Origin: Tissierellia bacterium
Lineage (GTDB): Bacteria > Bacillota > Clostridia > Tissierellales > Peptoniphilaceae
Direction: 5' to 3'
NCBI GenBank assembly: GCA_012519495.1
Contig: JAAYQA010000008.1
Span: 45,278 to 109,277 of the forward strand
Length of the DNA stretch: 64,000 bases
In this document: positions 34,625-43,448 of the stretch, piece after piece
Numbering within the stretch: the first letter of the stretch is position 1
Layout of the letters: each line of letters starts with the position of its first letter
Notes under the pieces: generated by a model
The model's input: only the letters and a program-made list of their open reading frames with translations
What the model was told of the DNA's origin: nothing
The model's database searches: none
Translations under genes and position numbers: made by a program

Positions 34625-35296
34625 ATGACACCAACCACCACATTTTTGCTTTTAATCGGCGCGATGCTGTTCGGGATGTTTGCCCAGTCGAGAGTGCGGT
34701 CCACATTCAGTCAGTTCCTGCAGGTACCCACAAACGGCGGCTACACGGGTTTTCAGGTCGCCCGAACCATGCTGGATCAAAACGGACTGTCCAATGTACC
34801 CATTGAACGGGTCCCCGGCGAACTGAGCGATCACTACGATCCGCGCTCCAATGTCCTGCGCCTGTCCGATCATGTCTACCACGGGACCAGCATTGCATCG
34901 GTCAGCGTAGCGGCACACGAAGTCGGCCATGCCGTACAGGATGCCGAAGGCTACGGCGCGCTTCGTTTTCGCAATCTGCTGGCGCCGATTGTGGCATTCG
35001 GTTCCAATATTGTGATGATTCTGATCCTGCTGGGACTGTTTTTACGCATTACCGGCCTGTTTGACTTAGGACTCATCATCTTCGGTCTGATCCTCGTGTT
35101 TCAGCTGATCACCCTGCCGGTGGAATTTGATGCCAGCAAACGGGCGCTCGCTGCACTCGAACAGGGTTTTATCCGGCCGGAGGAAGAGCCCGGTGCAAGA
35201 AAAGTGCTGAACGCTGCAGCGATGACCTATATTGCTGCCACCCTGGTATCGGCCGCGAATCTGCTGCGCTTTTTGTCTTTGCGCAATCGCCGATAA
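34625..35296 (+). CDS. YugP family membrane zinc metallopeptidase
   Basis: A 223-residue membrane protein with a zinc site HEVGHAVQD (about residue 99) between an N-terminal helix and two to three C-terminal helices. YugP proteins are predicted site-2-like or HtpX-like proteases without known substrates. Commonly next to fmt and rsmB in clostridia. AGAAGGAG precedes the ATG and a terminator follows. Confidence 0.88.
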   Translation: MTPTTTFLLLIGAMLFGMFAQSRVRSTFSQFLQVPTNGGYTGFQVARTMLDQNGLSNVPIERVPGELSDHYDPRSNVLRLSDHVYHGTSIASVSVAAHEVGHAVQDAEGYGALRFRNLLAPIVAFGSNIVMILILLGLFLRITGLFDLGLIIFGLILVFQLITLPVEFDASKRALAALEQGFIRPEEEPGARKVLNAAAMTYIAATLVSAANLLRFLSLRNRR

Positions 35297-35299
35297 ACG

Positions 35300-35330
35300 A
35301 TACGACCGGAGCGAGGTTCCGGTCGTTTTC
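35300..35330 (+). terminator. Terminator between yugP-like gene and rsmB
   Basis: ACGACCGGA (35302-35310), short loop, TCCGGTCGT (35318-35326), then TTTTC. The rsmB start follows 15 bases later, so it may only attenuate. Confidence 0.72.
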
Positions 35331-35344
35331 AATGGGAGATACCG

Positions 35345-36595
35345 ATGAAAGAAAGAGAAATAGCCCTTCACTGTCTTGCGGATATTACAGACGGCGGACA
35401 GTTTGCAAAACGCGTATTGGAACAACAGTTAAAGAACCGGGATGAACGGACACAAGGTTTTGTCCGGCATGTGGTCTACGGCGTGCTGGACCGAAAAGAG
35501 GAACTCGATCAGGCCATCGACCGCGCCAACCGGTCCGGCAGAAAACGACTGGATCCCGTAATACGAAATATTCTGCGTCTGTCCCTGTATCAGCTATGGT
35601 ATATGGATAAAACCGCCCCGCACGGAGTCGTAAACGATGCGGTGCATCTTGCAAAAAAACGCATGCCCCGCTATGCGGGCTTTGTCAACGGCCTCTTGCG
35701 TACGCTGCAAAAAGACAGCGCACACAAGACTCCGTCGGCGTCGGTACCGGAGTGGCTGGAAGAGAAACTGACTGCCGTTTACGGAAAAGAGAAAACCGAG
35801 GCGCTCCTTTTTTCGATCGCACAGCCGCCACGCCTTTCCATTCGCATCAATCCGCTGCGAACGACCCGGCAACAACTGCAAGAGGACTTTTTGCAGCACG
35901 GTATGGTCCTGCGCCCTTCAGCCTGGCCGGGTGGACTGTTCATTGTGGAAAAACCGCGGGATATTTTTTCTTCTCCCATGTATAAAGACGGGCATTTTAC
36001 CGCACAGGACGAAGCCGCCGCCCAGGTGGTGCTCCATGCGGGTGCCAAGCCGGGAGAATCCTGGCTGGATGTATGCGCGGCACCCGGCGGCAAGAGCACC
36101 CAACTGGCGGAAACCATGCAGGATCGCGGGACAATTGTCGCCTGCGATCTCTATGCGCAAAAAACGGAGAAGATCCAAACACATGCGGCGCGCCTGCAGC
36201 TGCAATCTATCAAAACCCGGGTGCAGGATGCCACCGTACGGGTGGAAGAATGGGAGAAAGCCTTTCACGGTGTTTTGGTCGACGCACCGTGTTCCGGGCT
36301 CGGTTTGTTGCGCCGCAAACCCGATATCAAAGTACACCGCAAACCGGAAGACATCAAAGAACTACTTGTGCTGCAAAAAGATATTCTCAGACAGGCCGCA
36401 CAGTATGTCCGGCCGGGCGGCAAGCTCGTATACAGCACCTGTACGCTTTTACCGGACGAAAACGAGGAGCAGGTGCGCCGCTTTCTGGCACAGCATCCGG
36501 ACTATGTGCCCGACGGAAAAGACTTTGAACGGCGGATCGATATGACCGAAAGCGGAGCGGACGGCTTTTACATGGCGCGCCTGCGCCGTAAATAA
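35345..36595 (+). CDS. rsmB: 16S rRNA (cytosine(967)-C(5))-methyltransferase
   Basis: A 416-residue enzyme: an N-terminal NusB-like domain (about 1-130) and a SAM-dependent catalytic domain with VCAAPGGKSTQLAE, the catalytic cysteine motif DAPCSGLG and STCTLLPDENEEQV. Typical for RsmB/Sun. Confidence 0.94.
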   Translation: MKEREIALHCLADITDGGQFAKRVLEQQLKNRDERTQGFVRHVVYGVLDRKEELDQAIDRANRSGRKRLDPVIRNILRLSLYQLWYMDKTAPHGVVNDAVHLAKKRMPRYAGFVNGLLRTLQKDSAHKTPSASVPEWLEEKLTAVYGKEKTEALLFSIAQPPRLSIRINPLRTTRQQLQEDFLQHGMVLRPSAWPGGLFIVEKPRDIFSSPMYKDGHFTAQDEAAAQVVLHAGAKPGESWLDVCAAPGGKSTQLAETMQDRGTIVACDLYAQKTEKIQTHAARLQLQSIKTRVQDATVRVEEWEKAFHGVLVDAPCSGLGLLRRKPDIKVHRKPEDIKELLVLQKDILRQAAQYVRPGGKLVYSTCTLLPDENEEQVRRFLAQHPDYVPDGKDFERRIDMTESGADGFYMARLRRK

Positions 36596-36671
36596 AGAAG
36601 CCGGCAAAAGCGGTTTGGTTTGGCCTTTTGTGACTTAATTTTGTATGACGCGCAAACAATTTCTCGGATAT

Positions 36672-36679
36672 GGTATAAT
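36672..36679 (+). promoter_or_regulatory. Extended -10 promoter of rlmN
   Basis: TGGTATAAT, a consensus extended -10 element ending 18 bases before the rlmN ATG. The -35 region is not conserved, as expected with an extended -10. Confidence 0.55.
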
Positions 36680-36697
36680 CTTTTGCGTGGAGGAAGC

Positions 36698-37765
36698 ATG
36701 CAAACAGAACTGAACGGACTACAACAGAGTGATTTGCGCGAATGGATGCAAACGATCAACGAACCGGCTTTTCGCGGGAGTCAGCTCTTTACGCATTTTC
36801 ATAAACACGGACAAACCGATTTGTCGTATATTACCGGCTTTGGTGAAGCACTGCGAAAAAAGGTGGCAGCCAACGGCCGGGTAGACGGCGCGGAAATTAT
36901 CCGAACCTTGCCGGCCAAAAACGGCCGGTCGATCAAATACGGCCTGCGCCTGTCGGATGACCGGATCGTGGAAGCGGTTTTTATGCGCTATCCAACGCAT
37001 AATACCCTGTGCATATCGACACAGGTAGGCTGTGCCATGGGCTGTGCCTTTTGCGCGTCGACCAAAGACGGGCTGATACGGAATCTGCGCACCGGTGAAA
37101 TGACGGCGCAGGTATATGCAACCGAGAGGGCTTCCGGGGAAACGATACAGAATCTTGTCCTGATGGGCATCGGTGAACCGCTGCAAAACTACACGAATAC
37201 CGTCGCGGCGCTGCGCATACTGCATGACCCGGACGGCAAAGGCATGAGCTATAGAAATATCAGCCTGTCAACCTGCGGAATCGTGCCGAACATGCGCCGG
37301 CTGGCAGAAGAAGACATGCCGATCAATCTCGTGATTTCCCTGCATGCGGCAAATGATCGCAAACGAAGGGAGATTATGCCGATAGCCGAACACTATACGA
37401 TACAGGAAGTGATCGCTGCGGCAGACGACTATTTTGAAAAAACCGGCCGGCGGATCAGTTACGAATACACGCTGATTCCCGGTGTAAATGATACAGAAAA
37501 CGATCTGAAAGAACTGATCCAGCTCCTGAAAGGCAGGCAGGCGCATGTGAATCTGATCGCCTATCATCCGATCAAGGAGTATCAAAAAACCAGACCGGAT
37601 GCCACAGCGCTGCAGCGTTTTTCCGCGCGTCTGAATGCCGGGGGTATACGTACCACCGTGCGCAAAAGCATCGGGCTGGAAGAACAGGGGGCGTGCGGGC
37701 AATTGCGCGCACAGGAAAACCGAAGGCAGGAAGTGCAGTATGGAAATTCAGACAAGAACCGATAA
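36698..37765 (+). CDS. rlmN: Dual-specificity RNA methyltransferase RlmN
   Basis: A 355-residue radical SAM enzyme that methylates A2503 of 23S rRNA and A37 of tRNAs at C2. Cluster motif CAMGCAFC, the preceding STQVGC, and the resolving C-terminal cysteine in GLEEQGACGQL are present. The ATG at 36698 follows TGGAGGAAG. The C-terminus overlaps prpC by 26 bases and its last dozen residues are non-conserved. Confidence 0.95.
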   Translation: MQTELNGLQQSDLREWMQTINEPAFRGSQLFTHFHKHGQTDLSYITGFGEALRKKVAANGRVDGAEIIRTLPAKNGRSIKYGLRLSDDRIVEAVFMRYPTHNTLCISTQVGCAMGCAFCASTKDGLIRNLRTGEMTAQVYATERASGETIQNLVLMGIGEPLQNYTNTVAALRILHDPDGKGMSYRNISLSTCGIVPNMRRLAEEDMPINLVISLHAANDRKRREIMPIAEHYTIQEVIAAADDYFEKTGRRISYEYTLIPGVNDTENDLKELIQLLKGRQAHVNLIAYHPIKEYQKTRPDATALQRFSARLNAGGIRTTVRKSIGLEEQGACGQLRAQENRRQEVQYGNSDKNR

Positions 37766-38450
37766 GGGACGCGTGCGCCCCGTCAACGAAGACGCCGTCT
37801 TACACTTTACGGCCGAACCGTACGAGATCATTCTCCTTGCAGACGGACTCGGGGGACACCGGGCAGGGGAGGTAGCTTCGCGCATGGTCGTGGAAAACAT
37901 GCGCGACTATCTGCTGCAGCATGATTTGAACAATATGCCGCAGGTTCTCAAAGACGCCGTAACATATGCGAACGAACAGGTGCATCGTTGTCAGCAGGAA
38001 GACGCCAATTACGCCGGGATGGGTTCCACCCTCGTAGCGGCGATCGCCAATGAAAACGCGGTGCATATTGCCCATGTGGGCGACAGCCGCGCGTATTTGT
38101 GCAACGAAGACGGGCTCGTGCAGCTTACGATCGACCATTCCGTTTCCAACGATATACGCAACAGCGGGCAGGTCAACGAAAATCTGCGTCATATGCTGAC
38201 GCGTGCCATGGGAACCGAACCCACGATCCATGCCGATTTCCAGAAAATCGAACGGCAGCCGGGTTCGATCCTTTTACTGTGCTCGGACGGTCTGACAAAC
38301 GAAATGACGACAAAGGAAATCAACGAAGTTCTTTGCGGAGAGGGAACGCTGGCTGAAAAGGCGGACACTCTCATCGCGACAGCCAACGAAAACGGAGGCA
38401 GGGACAATATCACCCTGGCGCTTTGTATGCGGAAAGGAGAAACGGCATGA
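37740..38450 (+). CDS. prpC: PP2C-type serine/threonine phosphatase
   Basis: A 236-residue PPM phosphatase with metal-binding motifs RPVNEDAV, LLADGLGGHRAGEVAS, GMGSTLVA, VGDSRAYL and GGRDNITLA. Partner of the adjacent PASTA kinase, which it dephosphorylates along with its targets in related bacteria. It overlaps the kinase start by 4 bases. Confidence 0.95.
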   Translation: MEIQTRTDKGRVRPVNEDAVLHFTAEPYEIILLADGLGGHRAGEVASRMVVENMRDYLLQHDLNNMPQVLKDAVTYANEQVHRCQQEDANYAGMGSTLVAAIANENAVHIAHVGDSRAYLCNEDGLVQLTIDHSVSNDIRNSGQVNENLRHMLTRAMGTEPTIHADFQKIERQPGSILLLCSDGLTNEMTTKEINEVLCGEGTLAEKADTLIATANENGGRDNITLALCMRKGETA

Positions 38451-40459
38451 ACCATATCGTACTGGCCGGCCGTTACGAACTTCTTGACAAAATCGGAGAA
38501 GGCGGCATGGCGGAAGTCTACCGCGCCGTCGATCTCGTACTGAAGCGGAATGTCGCGGTCAAGCTCCTGAAACAGCAGTTTGTCGGCGACCAGGAATTCA
38601 TAACGAACTTCGGCAATGAAGCACAGTCGGCGGCATCTTTAAACCATCCGAATGTGGTGAATATTTTTGATGTCGGAAAAGAAGAAATCGACGAGCGGAC
38701 GCTGTACTATATCGTGATGGAATATATCGACGGCCGCACGCTGAAATCGGTGATTGAAGACGAAGCGCCGATGGATGACGAACGCACGGTCCGTCTGGCC
38801 GCACAGATAGCGCAGGCGCTGAAAGCCGCGCACGCAAACCACATTATCCACCGGGACATCAAACCGCAGAACATTCTGATCAATGAAGACGACGAAGTAA
38901 AGGTTACCGACTTCGGTATCGCAAAAATCTCTACGAGTTCCACCATTACCTACACCTCGTCCATCCTGGGTACAGTCCATTATATTTCGCCGGAACAGGC
39001 AAAAGGCAAATTTATCGACGAGAAATCGGATCTGTATTCCTTAGGGGTGGTCATGTATGAGCTGGCCACGGGCAACGTGCCCTTTGACGGGGAAAATGCA
39101 GTCGCCATCGCTATCAGTCATATTCAGCATGAACTGATTCCGCCCAAAGATCTGAATCCGTCGCTTTCGGAAGGCTTAAACCATATCATCGTAAAGGCGC
39201 TGGAAAAAGAAACGGCCACGCGCTATCAGTCCGCCGACGAAATGCTGCGCGATCTGCGGGAATACAAGACGCTGGAAATAAAAGAAACCGAAGCACCCGC
39301 CGATCAGACAACGGTGATCCCCGTCATAAAAGACACACCCGAACCCGATCAGCAAGACGAGCCGCAACCGCCGTCGCCGCCGCGCAGCATCTATCAGCGC
39401 ACGGCTAATCAGCCGCCCATTGCGGAAGAACGTCCCGATTTCTTTCGCCGCGTGGTATTGCCGGTCCTTCTGACTTTGTTTTTGGTCGGTGGAGGATTCC
39501 TGGTGATACGCGGGATATTAGCAAGCAGTGAAAACACCCCCGCAACAGAGAGCCGGAGTGTGGAAATCCCCACGCTGCTGGGAAAAACCCTCCCGGAGGC
39601 ACAGGTTCTGGCAGAAGCCAACGGTTTTGTCATTGAAATATCGGAAGAAGTATACAGCCAGGAATATTCCGAAGGAGAAATCTTAGAACAATCGGTGAAT
39701 CCCGGGCAGAGCATACAACGCGGGGAAACCGTCTTGGTGAAAGTTTCCCTCGGCCAGGAACTTACCACCGTACCGGATCTGCTGAATCTCTCCCTGGCCG
39801 ATGCCGAAGCGCGGCTGCGCACCGACAATCTGGAAATGGGCGAACACCGTACCGGCTATTCGGATACGTATAATGAAGGAACCGTTATGCGCCAGAATCC
39901 CGAATACGGCGAACGGGTTCCCGTAGGTACGGCCGTATCGGTTACGGTCAGCCAGGGGCGGCAGGTAGAGGAAATCAGTATGCCCGACCTCAGGACCAAT
40001 TCCCAGCTGCAGGCCATACGCACCCTGCAGGATTTGAATCTGCGCGTGGGGCAGGTAGACAGCGAACACAGTGATACGTATGCCAACAACACCGTGATGC
40101 GGCAGTCAGTTGCACCGGGGACAGTGGTAGACCCGCAAACGACGATTGATCTTGTGGTGAGTTTAGGCCCCGCACCCACAGAGCCGCCGGCCACAGAACC
40201 GCCGCAAACCGAACCCGAACAAACCGAGCCCGTTTCCGATGTGGAATATGTGATTCCCATCCATCCGCCCGCCCAGGAAGAAGGCGCAACAAGCTATCAG
40301 GTGCATATCGTCCGGGTGGACGGAGAAAACGAAGAAGATATTCGAAACGAACCCTACAATTATGCGGACGGGACACAGACAATACGGATCATGGACAAAC
40401 CGGGCCTGTCCTTTGAGTTGTATATAAACGGCAATTTTGTACGAACCATCACGCATTAA
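38447..40459 (+). CDS. prkC: PASTA-domain serine/threonine protein kinase (PrkC/Stk1)
   Basis: A 670-residue receptor kinase. Cytoplasmic kinase domain (about 10-275) with GEGGMAEVY, IHRDIKPQNIL and DFGIA; a Pro/Glu juxtamembrane linker; one membrane helix (about 342-362, LLTLFLVGGGFLVIRG); then three extracellular PASTA repeats (about 375-575, starting VEIPTLLG, TTVPDLLN and ISMPDLRT) that should bind muropeptides. A Thr/Glu/Pro linker (about 578-600) leads to a further beta-rich domain at the C-terminus, an extension beyond the PASTA repeats that many homologues also have in varied form. Confidence 0.95.
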   Translation: MNHIVLAGRYELLDKIGEGGMAEVYRAVDLVLKRNVAVKLLKQQFVGDQEFITNFGNEAQSAASLNHPNVVNIFDVGKEEIDERTLYYIVMEYIDGRTLKSVIEDEAPMDDERTVRLAAQIAQALKAAHANHIIHRDIKPQNILINEDDEVKVTDFGIAKISTSSTITYTSSILGTVHYISPEQAKGKFIDEKSDLYSLGVVMYELATGNVPFDGENAVAIAISHIQHELIPPKDLNPSLSEGLNHIIVKALEKETATRYQSADEMLRDLREYKTLEIKETEAPADQTTVIPVIKDTPEPDQQDEPQPPSPPRSIYQRTANQPPIAEERPDFFRRVVLPVLLTLFLVGGGFLVIRGILASSENTPATESRSVEIPTLLGKTLPEAQVLAEANGFVIEISEEVYSQEYSEGEILEQSVNPGQSIQRGETVLVKVSLGQELTTVPDLLNLSLADAEARLRTDNLEMGEHRTGYSDTYNEGTVMRQNPEYGERVPVGTAVSVTVSQGRQVEEISMPDLRTNSQLQAIRTLQDLNLRVGQVDSEHSDTYANNTVMRQSVAPGTVVDPQTTIDLVVSLGPAPTEPPATEPPQTEPEQTEPVSDVEYVIPIHPPAQEEGATSYQVHIVRVDGENEEDIRNEPYNYADGTQTIRIMDKPGLSFELYINGNFVRTITH

Positions 40460-40475
40460 GACAAGGAGCGCACAC

Positions 40476-41342
40476 ATTAAAGGGAAAATAACAAAACTTA
40501 TGCGCGGACTCTATACCGTGCACACGAAAGACGGCCCCGTGGTCTGCAAGGCCCGGGGCGTTTTTCGCGAGACTGACACAAAACCGATCGTCGGCGACGA
40601 TGTGCGCATCCGCATGGCGCCCGATGGAGACATCGGCTACATAGAAGAAGTCGAACCCCGGAAAAACCGGCTGTTGCGCCCTCCGGTCGCGAATATCGAC
40701 CGCGTACTTTTGGTTTCAAGCAGACATTCGCCGCAAATCAATTATTTATTGCTGGACCGTTTTCTCGTCATGTGCGAAAAAGAGCATCTGCATGTGGAAA
40801 TCATCTTCAGCAAATCGGATCTGACACCACAGGCAGAACAGGACGAACTGGAATCCGTGTACGGGGCGATCGGGTATCCGGTCCATTTTACGAGCGTGAT
40901 CCGCAAGGAAGGGTTAGAGACGATCAAAGAACGCCTCGCATCCGGTACGACCGCATTGGCCGGTCCGTCCGGCGTGGGTAAGTCGGCCCTTTTGAGCGCC
41001 CTGTATCCCGCGTTTGCCTTCCGCACAGGCCCCGTCAGCGAACGGACGCGCCGCGGCCGCCACACAACGCGCCATATTGAAATCACGCGCATTGCGAACG
41101 ACGCCTATGTGCTGGACACACCGGGTTTTCAGACACTGGAATTGGACGCGATGGAAGAAGCCGATCTGAGCCACTATTTCCCCGAATTTCCGCAGAGACA
41201 ATGCCGTTTTGACAATTGTCTGCATCATCAGGAACCGGGTTGCGCCGTAAAAGAAAAACTTGCAGCAGGAGGGATCGCCCGTCACCGGTATGAAAACTAT
41301 CTGATCCTGCTCGAAGAAGCGAAAAAGCAAAGGAGATACTAA
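40476..41342 (+). CDS. rsgA: Ribosome small subunit-dependent GTPase RsgA, probable ATT start
   Basis: About 288 residues: OB fold (1-65), circularly permuted GTPase domain (IIFSKSDL as G4, GPSGVGKSALL as G1, DTPGF as G3) and a zinc knuckle CRFDNCLHHQEPGC. It matures 30S subunits. No ATG, GTG or TTG stands in the right place. Family proteins begin MKGKI, and here the frame reads ATT-AAA-GGG-AAA-ATA at 40476 with AAGGAG at 40463-40468, 7 bases upstream, so ATT is the likely initiator. The first ATG (40500) would remove the first beta strand, and a TTG at 40437 lies inside prkC. Confidence 0.9.
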   Translation: MKGKITKLMRGLYTVHTKDGPVVCKARGVFRETDTKPIVGDDVRIRMAPDGDIGYIEEVEPRKNRLLRPPVANIDRVLLVSSRHSPQINYLLLDRFLVMCEKEHLHVEIIFSKSDLTPQAEQDELESVYGAIGYPVHFTSVIRKEGLETIKERLASGTTALAGPSGVGKSALLSALYPAFAFRTGPVSERTRRGRHTTRHIEITRIANDAYVLDTPGFQTLELDAMEEADLSHYFPEFPQRQCRFDNCLHHQEPGCAVKEKLAAGGIARHRYENYLILLEEAKKQRRY

Positions 41343-42019
41343 TGTCTAAACTGAGCCCGTCGATTTTGAATGCGGATTTTACCGAACTGGGAAGTGCGCT
41401 TTCCCTTCTGGAAGAAAACGGCGTCGAACATCTGCATCTGGATATCATGGATGGACATTATGTGCCGAATCTTTCGTTCGGGCCGGAACTCGTGCGGTCT
41501 TTGCGAAAAATATCCCGCATGGAATTTGATGCGCATCTGATGGTCGAAAATCCCGATGACATGATCGACGCATTCGCCGAAGCCGGCTGCCGGACCATCA
41601 CCATACATCCGGAAACGGTCCGGCATCTGCACCGGACTCTTTCAAATATCCGGGCAAAAGGGCTGTTGGCAGGAGTTTGTCTGAATCCTTCCACGCCGCC
41701 TTCTGTATTGGAATATGTCTGGCATCTGGTGGATCATGTGCTTTTAATGAGCGTGAACCCCGGTTTCGGCGGTCAGTCCTACATCGAAGAAACCGACCGG
41801 AAAATCCTTCGTATACAAGAAATGATTCAAACGCTGCCGCATCGGGTAAAGATACAGGTAGACGGTGGCGTGAAGATGCAGGAAGCGCAGAAACTGAAAG
41901 CGCTGGGTGTCGATCTCATCGTCGTCGGCTCGGATATATTTGCAGCCGAAAACAAAGAAGAACGCATCCGGGCTTATCAGCGTCTTCTAACCGACTCATC
42001 ACAACCGAATCTGTCATAA
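41342..42019 (+). CDS. rpe: Ribulose-phosphate 3-epimerase
   Basis: A 225-residue TIM barrel interconverting ribulose 5-phosphate and xylulose 5-phosphate. Motifs: SPSILNADF, HLDIMDGHYVPNLSFGP, HLMVENP, MSVNPGFGGQSYI and VDGG, carrying the metal-binding His/Asp residues. One base overlap with rsgA. Confidence 0.96.
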   Translation: MSKLSPSILNADFTELGSALSLLEENGVEHLHLDIMDGHYVPNLSFGPELVRSLRKISRMEFDAHLMVENPDDMIDAFAEAGCRTITIHPETVRHLHRTLSNIRAKGLLAGVCLNPSTPPSVLEYVWHLVDHVLLMSVNPGFGGQSYIEETDRKILRIQEMIQTLPHRVKIQVDGGVKMQEAQKLKALGVDLIVVGSDIFAAENKEERIRAYQRLLTDSSQPNLS

Positions 42020-42021
42020 GA

Positions 42022-42100
42022 ACACTGGGGGAGCAATATGCTGAGAGTCTCACGACAACCCCTGGACCTGATCCGGATAATGCCGGCGGAGGGAAGTGTG
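42022..42100 (+). promoter_or_regulatory. TPP riboswitch (THI element)
   Basis: ACACTGGGGGAGC (42022 onward), GCTGAGAG, ACCCCTG, ACCTGATCCGGATAATGCC and GGCGGAGGGAAGTGT give the complete thiamine pyrophosphate aptamer with its closing ACACT/AGTGT helix. It lies directly ahead of thiT and should turn the thiamine uptake genes off when TPP is abundant. Confidence 0.95.
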
Positions 42101-42117
42101 TCTCTTTGAAGCACCCG

Positions 42118-42142
42118 CTCCTTTCGCCACGAAAGGAGTTTT
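42118..42142 (+). promoter_or_regulatory. thiT expression platform hairpin (hides the ribosome-binding site)
   Basis: CTCCTTTCG (42118-42126) pairs with CGAAAGGAG (42130-42138), followed by TTTT. The 3' arm is the thiT Shine-Dalgarno sequence, so the same hairpin can act as a terminator and as a translational block. Confidence 0.75.
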
Positions 42143-42144
42143 GT

Positions 42145-42693
42145 ATGAAAAATCCACAAGTGCGTATGCTGACAGAAGGCGGAATCATGATCGCCCTGTC
42201 GGTCATTCTTTCGCATATCACACTGTATCAAATGCCGCAGGGCGGATCGGTATCCCTGGGAGGTATGCTGCCGCTTCTTTTGTTTGCGCTGCGCTGGGGC
42301 ACCGGCCCCGGCATCCTTGTCGGCGCGATCTACGGTCTGCTTGACTTTATCATCAAGCCCTACTTTTTCAGCGTGCCGCAAGTACTTTTGGACTATCCGA
42401 TCTCGTACGGTCTTTTGGGACTGGCCGGTTTCGGGGCGGCCTTGTATGCAAAGTATCAGAATCTGTCGTTCGTGCTGGGCTTTTCCTTTTTGGGAATCTT
42501 TGGCCGCTTTATGGGGGCCGTTGCTTCCGGCTATGTGTTTTTTGCCGAATACGCGCCCGAAGGTATGAATCCGCTTTGGTATACCATCACGTATAACGCA
42601 AGCTATATACTTCCCGACGCCATCCTGGCCGCGTTTTTACTGGTGCTTATCTTTAAGCCCGTCATGCGCACGCTCCCGCAGCCGCAGGCATGA
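42145..42693 (+). CDS. thiT: ECF-type thiamine transporter substrate component ThiT
   Basis: A 182-residue six-helix S component of an energy-coupling factor transporter. LTEGGIMIALSVILS, GGSVSLGGMLPLLLFALRWG and YGLLDFI are family motifs, and the TPP riboswitch upstream confirms the substrate. The ATPase and T subunits (EcfA, EcfT) must be encoded elsewhere. Overlaps thiN by 4 bases. Confidence 0.94.
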   Translation: MKNPQVRMLTEGGIMIALSVILSHITLYQMPQGGSVSLGGMLPLLLFALRWGTGPGILVGAIYGLLDFIIKPYFFSVPQVLLDYPISYGLLGLAGFGAALYAKYQNLSFVLGFSFLGIFGRFMGAVASGYVFFAEYAPEGMNPLWYTITYNASYILPDAILAAFLLVLIFKPVMRTLPQPQA

Positions 42694-43334
42694 GAGGGCT
42701 GATCGTAGGCAGCGGGGAATCGGCCGGAGGAGAACGGTTCCGAAAAGAAGTGGAACAGGCGGACTGCATCGTCTGCGCCGACGGTGGCGCCCGGTATTTT
42801 CTACGGGCAAATCTGTATCCGGATATTCTGCTGGGCGATATGGACTCCATACACCCCGGTGATCTGTCCCGGATGCAAGCCGCTGGGGTAGAGATTGTGC
42901 GGCATCCGCCGAAAAAAAACGACACCGATATGGCATTGGCCGTACAGCTGCTGATAGAAAAAGGGGCGGACAGCATTCGCATGATCGGTGCCACAGGCAC
43001 CCGACTGGACCACACACTGGCCAATATGAGCCTGCTGGTTTCCCTGGCAGAGCAGGGCATACCCGTAAGTATCGCCGATATGCACAACGAAATCAGCGCA
43101 TTGCAATCCGGACGCATACAAAAAAAAGGAGACTATCTCTCGCTGCTTCCGCTGGATGAGACCATCGTGGTCAGCATCACCGGCGTGAAATACCCGCTGG
43201 ACAGGCATACCATAAAAAGAGGATCCAGCCTTGGCGTCAGCAACGAAATCATCGCAGAGGAAGCCCTGCTCACCGTCCACCGGGGCCGCGGCCTGCTGAT
43301 TCAATCAAAGGACGGAGCGAATGAAGAACAATGA
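42690..43334 (+). CDS. thiN: Thiamine diphosphokinase
   Basis: A 214-residue thiamine pyrophosphokinase making TPP from thiamine and ATP. CADGGARYFL, LLGDMDSI, KKNDTDMALA and GATGTRLDHTLANM are the substrate and ATP motifs. With thiT it gives a salvage pathway under one TPP riboswitch. In relatives thiN follows rpe directly and precedes rpmB; here thiT is inserted and a long repeat region follows. Confidence 0.94.
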   Translation: MRGLIVGSGESAGGERFRKEVEQADCIVCADGGARYFLRANLYPDILLGDMDSIHPGDLSRMQAAGVEIVRHPPKKNDTDMALAVQLLIEKGADSIRMIGATGTRLDHTLANMSLLVSLAEQGIPVSIADMHNEISALQSGRIQKKGDYLSLLPLDETIVVSITGVKYPLDRHTIKRGSSLGVSNEIIAEEALLTVHRGRGLLIQSKDGANEEQ

Positions 43335-43376
43335 AATCGGCCTACGGCCGTTGAAATACGGCTTCGCCGCATGAAC
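43331..43376. repeat. GAAAT-spaced hairpin array
   Basis: TGAAAT, hairpin CGGCCTACGGCCG, TTGAAATA, hairpin CGGCTTCGCCG, CATGAA. Two GC-rich mini-hairpins with 20-base period, starting at the thiN stop codon. Same design as the arrays at 22709 and 43897. Confidence 0.7.
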
Positions 43377-43398
43377 CGGAACCGACCTCGAATTCGCC

Positions 43399-43448
43399 CG
43401 TAGTGGCCGCATTCCATATCGGCTACGCGTCAAACGTCCCCCAAACAA
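43399..43448. repeat. 50-base palindromic repeat, left copy
   Basis: Starts CGTAGTGGCCG and ends CCAAACAA, with an internal hairpin GTGGCCG-loop-CGGCTAC. Differs from the copy at 43721-43770 at 4 positions. A relative with another loop lies at 22846-22881. Confidence 0.8.
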
